Assembly: GCA_036676195.1 (NCBI GenBank)
Contig: JAKFDK010000032.1
Coordinates: 1-26,362, forward strand
Length of the DNA: 26,362 bases
From: JAKFDK01 sp036676195
GTDB lineage: Bacteria > Bacillota > Sulfobacillia > Symbiobacteriales > ZC4RG38
Direction: 5' to 3'
Within the stretch, counting starts at the first letter, position 1, and each line of letters opens with the position of its first letter. The notes beneath the pieces were generated by a model. The model worked only from the letters and a program-made list of their open reading frames with translations, was not told the origin of the DNA and searched no databases. The translations under genes were made by a program, and so were the position numbers. Shown piece by piece: positions 22,802 to 26,362 of this stretch.

Positions 22802-23467
22802 TTAGTTCAACGTCCCATCCCAGTTTGTCGTATAGCCGCTTGGGTTACCCGAGGAGCCGAAGAAGAACCACCCGTAGCTACTTCCGTTATCGAAATATTT
22901 CATGACGCCGTTTTGCATATAGGCTTCGATGTCTACCCGACCGTGCCACATTGCCCCGCTCACCCAGGTTTCGTAAGTACTCTGCAGTGGTACGAGGTGG
23001 CCAACCTTGTCGCCTCGGTTCAACATTGTCAGGATGATCCCATTACGATCAAAAACTGGCGTAGCAGAGTCTAATACAACGTATTGGAACTTCCACTGCC
23101 GGCCTTGGGGATCAGTAACCCGTGTGCTGCCGCCATAGGAGGACACGTGTTTTCCAAGTAAAGTCAGGTCAAATGCATAGGCGATCCAGCCGGTCGCCCA
23201 ACACCCGCAGGTATCTGAGAAGTACTCAATCTTAACCATGTTGCCTTCTTGGAGGAGAATGTAATAGATTTCCCCCTTGGTCAACTGATCAACGGGATAC
23301 GGGCACTCCTTCATCATGTCCTTGCAGGAAAAGATGTTGACTGCGTTGTTGATGGTCAGAATGCGGGCGGGGTGGTTTATGGGGCCGCCCAACGCCGGGC
23401 CTGGCGCCACCACCACACCGCTGATCAGCAGCACTGCCGCCAGAAGCCAGGACAAGATACCCTTCAT
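22802..23467 (-). CDS. Secreted protein with two SH3-like domains
   Basis: A 221-residue exported protein: MKGILSWLLAAVLLISG signal helix, with probable cleavage after ALG near residue 27. Two SH3b-like repeats are suggested: residues 38-100 (LTKGEIYYILLQEGNMVKIE) and 125-185 (ATPVFDRNGIILTMLNRGDK). The first carries four cysteines (C48, C55, C87, C89) that could form disulfides. SH3b domains bind cell-wall peptides, so a wall-associated role is inferred. ATG 23467 is chosen since GGAAGGAG precedes it and the signal peptide starts there; a frame up to 23524 would run into the hairpin leader. It follows the phage-like lysis genes but has its own terminator-like leader. Confidence 0.83.
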   Translation of the reverse strand: MKGILSWLLAAVLLISGVVVAPGPALGGPINHPARILTINNAVNIFSCKDMMKECPYPVDQLTKGEIYYILLQEGNMVKIEYFSDTCGCWATGWIAYAFDLTLLGKHVSSYGGSTRVTDPQGRQWKFQYVVLDSATPVFDRNGIILTMLNRGDKVGHLVPLQSTYETWVSGAMWHGRVDIEAYMQNGVMKYFDNGSSYGWFFFGSSGNPSGYTTNWDGTLN

Positions 23468-23506
23468 TCGTGCTTTCTCCTTCCGTTCGGGCCACAGGCC
23501 CAAACC

Positions 23507-23536
23507 AAAAGGGCACTCCGCCATAGCGGAGCACCC
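23507..23536 (-). promoter_or_regulatory. Terminator-like attenuator before the SH3-like gene
   Basis: On the minus strand an 11-bp stem with two G-U pairs (23511-23521 with 23526-23536), loop TATG, is followed by TTTTGGTTTG. It ends 40 bases before the ATG at 23467. The wobble pairs work only on the minus strand, fixing the direction. Because the upstream lysin gene already has its own terminator at 23661, this one probably attenuates the next gene. A further small hairpin GGGCC/GGCCC follows it. Confidence 0.65.
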
Positions 23537-23660
23537 CGGCCTACGTATTTAGGGGAATGACTCGCTGGGCACCCAGCCAGCAGCGGGTCGTAATCCGCTC
23601 GAACCCAACCGGGACGGAGGAGAACGCGGCACAACATGCACCTCCATAGAAAAGAACTCC

Positions 23661-23688
23661 AAAACAAAAGGCGCCCTCAGAGGGCACC
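23661..23688 (-). terminator. Intrinsic terminator of the lysin gene
   Basis: On the minus strand GGTGCCCT-CTG-AGGGCGCC (8 bp including one G-U pair) is followed by TTTTGTTTTGG. It lies 13 bases past the stop codon at 23701. Classic Rho-independent form. Confidence 0.88.
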
Positions 23689-23700
23689 GTCTTGGATGCA

Positions 23701-24474
23701 TCAGTCGGGAACCGTAATGACTCCGGGGCGTCCAACAGTCCCGGACAAATTACTGCACAGGTCGGGTCTGTTGGTTACGGCCAGACACCGCAACTTCACG
23801 GGTGGCGTAGGTACCGGACCGACTTGCCAATAGTCCGTCAGGGATCGGATCTGGCCACCCAGCTCCACGAAGAAACCACTGACGCCCTGCCACCAGTCGG
23901 CGTGCTGCGCATAACATCCCCAACTGGGATTATGCTGCCAGATCGGCCCTGGCCAGCCTACATACTGGATAGGGGTTCCCTCATACCCCAACGTTGCGGC
24001 CGCCTGCGCAAAGCCAGCCGCCAGGGCTTGTCCATAATAGGCCAGCTTGCCGGCTACATGGCTCACAGCTCGGTTCGTGTCGGTAATCCAATCGGCATCC
24101 GGGCCGTGGCCGTTATATTGGGAAGAGTTCGAAGGGTTCGTGTTGAACGACCCCGTCCCCTCGTGGAGGAGGATAGCGACCATCAGTCGGGGATCTACCC
24201 GCCGACGCAAGGCCGAACTCCAGATATAGTCCAGCCGTGCCTGGTGCATCTGGTACTCGGTTGCCCATCTGCTACCGGCATCGACCAGAAGCGAGAAACT
24301 ATGCCAATCCGGAGCCAGGGCGGGGACCACTACAGCTTGCGTGGCCTGAGAATCCCAGTACACCAGTCCACCGCATCCTTCTGCGAGCTGCCGCGCCTGG
24401 GCATAGGACTTTCCCCCGATCAGATGGGCCTCCACCGGGGTCCCGCCCACCAGCAAATGGTTGCAGGTGCTCAC
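23701..24474 (-). CDS. Phage-type lysin (lysozyme-like) with N-terminal stalk-like domain
   Basis: A 257-residue putative peptidoglycan hydrolase. Residues 5-50 (LLVGGTPVEAHLIGGKSYAQ, then WDSQATQAVVV) resemble the copper-amine-oxidase N-terminal-like stalk domain. A lysozyme/glucosaminidase-like domain begins near 90 (VDPRLMVAILLHEGTGSF, proposed catalytic E105) and continues to about 200 with paired tryptophans. No signal peptide is present, as expected if a holin releases it. GTG at 24474 is chosen for AAAAGGAG seven bases upstream. The holin gene ends 38 bases before, giving a holin-lysin cassette. Exact bond specificity is not readable. Confidence 0.78.
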   Translation of the reverse strand: MSTCNHLLVGGTPVEAHLIGGKSYAQARQLAEGCGGLVYWDSQATQAVVVPALAPDWHSFSLLVDAGSRWATEYQMHQARLDYIWSSALRRRVDPRLMVAILLHEGTGSFNTNPSNSSQYNGHGPDADWITDTNRAVSHVAGKLAYYGQALAAGFAQAAATLGYEGTPIQYVGWPGPIWQHNPSWGCYAQHADWWQGVSGFFVELGGQIRSLTDYWQVGPVPTPPVKLRCLAVTNRPDLCSNLSGTVGRPGVITVPD

Positions 24475-24512
24475 TTCGACTCTCCTTTTATCAGTCCCAG
24501 GCAACCTGCTAT

Positions 24513-24836
24513 CTATCGTGGAAGCGCAGAATCATTTTTCAGATTTATCTTGTACGCCTCCACGATTGACAAAAAATCATGAAACAGCTTTGCCCCCCGG
24601 GATGCGATAATTCCGGTCAGCAGCCGCCCGGCAATCGGCGGAACTACGGTTATACCCAGCGCCTTATAGGCATCAAAATCAGGCATGATCAGGGCCACCA
24701 GAACGCCGATTACCAGAGTGATGGTCAGCTTGACATTCCACTTCCCCTCACTGGTGCGTAAACCCAGCAGTACCTCGGCAATGCTCTCGATTGTGGCGGC
24801 GGCAATCAATAAGTTGGTCATCAGGTGCCCATCCAC
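24513..24836 (-). CDS. Holin-like small membrane protein
   Basis: A 107-residue protein with hydrophobic segments at about 6-22, 37-50 and 56-74 (TLVIGVLVALIMP, ALGITVVPPIAGRLLTGII) and a charged C-terminus, the size and layout of phage holins that permeabilise the membrane for lysin. I recognise it by context and architecture, not by a specific family. Start GTG 24836, with AAAGGAGGG about nine bases upstream; a longer frame to 24911 overlaps the preceding gene. It lies between the BppU-like gene and the lysin on the same strand. Confidence 0.7.
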   Translation of the reverse strand: MDGHLMTNLLIAAATIESIAEVLLGLRTSEGKWNVKLTITLVIGVLVALIMPDFDAYKALGITVVPPIAGRLLTGIIASRGAKLFHDFLSIVEAYKINLKNDSALPR

Positions 24837-24861
24837 GGTGTAATTCCCTCCTTTGGGGCGG

Positions 24862-25161
24862 TTAATCCACTTCAAACGGAAACCAGGGCGACGGCAGCAC
24901 CATTCCGCCATCCACCGCCGCGATCACCCGGGCTCGAAAGCGTCCGGACTGGGCCAGCGCTCCAGTACTGTGCAGGGTAAACCGGCACTCTCCAGGGCCC
25001 AACACGATACCGGGCTGTGTATAGGGGGAGCTATCCCCACGGTCTACCACCAACTGCACAGTGGCCCCTGCCAAGTCGATGGCCCTGCCCTGCTGATCCT
25101 GTAGAGTGGCCAGTAGGGCCAACCCGTCCCCTCCTGCCGGGTATCGTACCGCCTGCCTCAT
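24862..25161 (-). CDS. Phage baseplate BppU-like small protein
   Basis: A 99-residue protein with the pattern of N-terminal BppU/DUF2479-type tail proteins: GGDGLALLATLQDQQGRAID, then GATVQLVV, G(E)CRFTLHST, GRFRARVIAAVDGG and a final P-W-F-P-F-E-V strand, as in an immunoglobulin-like sandwich. Such proteins join receptor-binding or fibre proteins to phage baseplates. The ATG overlaps the stop of the preceding gene (25158-25161), so translation is coupled. Family identity is by pattern and moderately sure. Confidence 0.68.
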   Translation of the reverse strand: MRQAVRYPAGGDGLALLATLQDQQGRAIDLAGATVQLVVDRGDSSPYTQPGIVLGPGECRFTLHSTGALAQSGRFRARVIAAVDGGMVLPSPWFPFEVD

Positions 25162-26342
25162 ATCGTCAGGTAAACCTCCTGGCTCAAGGTCAGCCGCAGA
25201 GTAATTACCCGGCCAGGTGGACCGGCCGGGCCGGACTGGGATATGGCAGGTCCGATAACGGCCCAGTTCACCAGGATAGGCGGAGGAGTGCCTCGGGCGC
25301 CGCCCCCAATTATCATGGGGCTGCTGGCAACCAATAGGATGACAACCGGGTCACCCCGGATCTGAGCAGCGCCCGGCCTTGACATAGGGCCGGGCGCTGA
25401 TAACGCCCCTGCCGTTACCGGGTCTGCGCCCACGATGGTCACCATGCTGGCACCAGGAGCCATGACTGACCACGGGAGAATGGCCGGGACGGGGGCAACA
25501 GTACGCCTGCCAGCCACAGCTACGGCACTATGGGGAAACCAGACCGCCGATGCCGGAGGCTGCAACACGACTCGGGGGGCCAGCCCCAGGTAAATTTGCG
25601 GTGCAACCGGTGCCCATGTTACGGTCGCAGGGGCAGGCGCCGATGTAGTCCTCCCCACAAGCACGACAGGACTGGTGCCGGCGGCCGTCAGGGCGGCCAG
25701 TCCTGGGATCCTGGCGGTAGCCGCAGTTGGGGTAGAGGCTATAGCCGATACTGTTGCAACGCAGGGCACGGGAATTGCAACTGCGAGGCCGGCACGAGCT
25801 GCCGGTATGCGAGTAAACCAGCCAGCCGCGGCAGGCGGGGGCGATATGACGCGGGGGGCCACGCCGGCGTAACTTTGTGGTGCAACAAGTGCAAAAAACG
25901 TTGTACAGGGTCCTGAAGCCACGGCTACCGGACCGGACCGGGAAAGGGACGACCCCACAACAGCTGGGATGGCGGCCGGGACGGGGACCACGTTGGCTCC
26001 CTGTGTCTGCAAACGCGGGGCGACGGTGGCCATGCTGGCCGTGGCCATTGCCGGGGAATTTGTCACAGGCCCCGGCCGCTGAGCCGGAGCAACTGGCCCC
26101 CAGGTCTCCACGGCAGGTAGCGGCCTGGCGGTGGTAGCCACAATAACTACCGGCTGCCCCACGCTGGCCGTGACTATTGCAGCATTTGGGCTGACCGTGA
26201 CTGCGCTTGAAAGAACCGACGGTAGAGTGGTTGTCCACTCTGCCGCGACCGGAACAGCGCTGACCGTAATTGCACCGCCGCTGCCGCCGGGGTTAACCTC
26301 TGTGCTACCTACGGCAAACGAAATTGGGAACAGGACAATCAC
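25158..26342 (-). CDS. Repeat-rich Ala/Val/Pro phage tail-like protein
   Basis: A 394-residue protein, Ala/Val/Pro-rich with very few charged residues, made of about four degenerate repeats. Their starts show PVV(I/L)V near 64, 138 (PVAV), 225 and 333. Two repeats share VAPQxYxGxAPRV followed by a PPA segment and WF (150-176 and 243-269). The start is GTG 26342, with GGAG eight bases upstream near the window edge, so this appears to be the full frame. The beta-rich repeats and position before BppU-like, holin and lysin genes suggest a phage tail or fibre structural protein. Family not recognised. It overlaps the next gene by 4 bases. Confidence 0.7.
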   Translation of the reverse strand: MIVLFPISFAVGSTEVNPGGSGGAITVSAVPVAAEWTTTLPSVLSSAVTVSPNAAIVTASVGQPVVIVATTARPLPAVETWGPVAPAQRPGPVTNSPAMATASMATVAPRLQTQGANVVPVPAAIPAVVGSSLSRSGPVAVASGPCTTFFALVAPQSYAGVAPRVISPPPAAAGWFTRIPAARAGLAVAIPVPCVATVSAIASTPTAATARIPGLAALTAAGTSPVVLVGRTTSAPAPATVTWAPVAPQIYLGLAPRVVLQPPASAVWFPHSAVAVAGRRTVAPVPAILPWSVMAPGASMVTIVGADPVTAGALSAPGPMSRPGAAQIRGDPVVILLVASSPMIIGGGARGTPPPILVNWAVIGPAISQSGPAGPPGRVITLRLTLSQEVYLTI

Positions 26343-26362
26343 GTATCCTGCTCCAAAATCGG

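Noticed and set aside
23540..23610. A possible cyclic-di-AMP (ydaO) riboswitch on the minus strand, suggested by CTAAATACGTAGGC
   Set aside because: Only one short 3'-like segment resembles the consensus; the GGGTGAAT elements and the pseudo-twofold repeats are missing.
1..26362. tRNA, rRNA and CRISPR arrays
   Set aside because: No T-arm and CCA-end pairing, no rRNA core sequence, and no regularly spaced repeats were seen.

Overview
The window looks like chromosomal DNA of a GC-rich, spore-forming, respiring Bacillota. Several signs point there: strong AGGAGG-type ribosome-binding sites with many GTG starts, a Bacillus-style pyruvate dehydrogenase gene order, a CtaM (DUF420) and CtaB pair, and the C-terminal part of a sigma-K-type sporulation sigma factor. 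Genus cannot be decided from sequence alone; lineages such as Symbiobacteriia, Thermaerobacter, Sulfobacillus or Limnochordia would fit.

Layout. (1) 137-4823, minus strand: a complete E1-alpha, E1-beta, E2, E3 operon for a pyruvate-dehydrogenase-type complex. Its E3 has an eroded NAD-binding motif. (2) 5066-9570, minus strand: an unrecognised 422-residue zinc-ribbon-like protein, then a group transcribed hisC-like aminotransferase, XRE-cupin regulator, TrpB2-type synthase. (3) 9727-11753, plus strand: a second, orphan E1-alpha/E1-beta pair, divergent from hisC. (4) 12056-14741: an NnrS-like membrane protein, DUF420/CtaM and heme O synthase CtaB, which suggest copper/heme oxidase assembly. (5) 14932-16044: an M29 aminopeptidase. 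(6) 16246-16940: two tandem small proteins of unknown function sharing a 39-residue identical core that is conserved by selection, followed by a minus-strand lipoprotein and a zinc-ribbon protein. (7) 18298-21427, minus strand: a class III CoA-transferase, an orphan sigma-K C-terminal half beside a possible serine-recombinase relic (a skin-element-like arrangement), and an MFS exporter. (8) 21727-26342: a more A+T-rich lipoprotein gene, a secreted SH3-like protein, and a phage-like tail and lysis module (repeat-rich tail-like protein, BppU-like protein, holin, lysin) running off the right edge.

How they work together. The PDH genes feed acetyl-CoA. The second E1 pair could alter substrate or conditions while borrowing E2 and E3. 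The hisC-xre-trpB2 group looks like an amino-acid unit with its own regulator. Parts 6 to 8 are accessory and hold the most unusual content: the tandem small-protein family, the split sigma-K remnant, two genes with a terminator hairpin directly before the ribosome-binding site, and the phage-derived module. No tRNA, rRNA or CRISPR array was seen.
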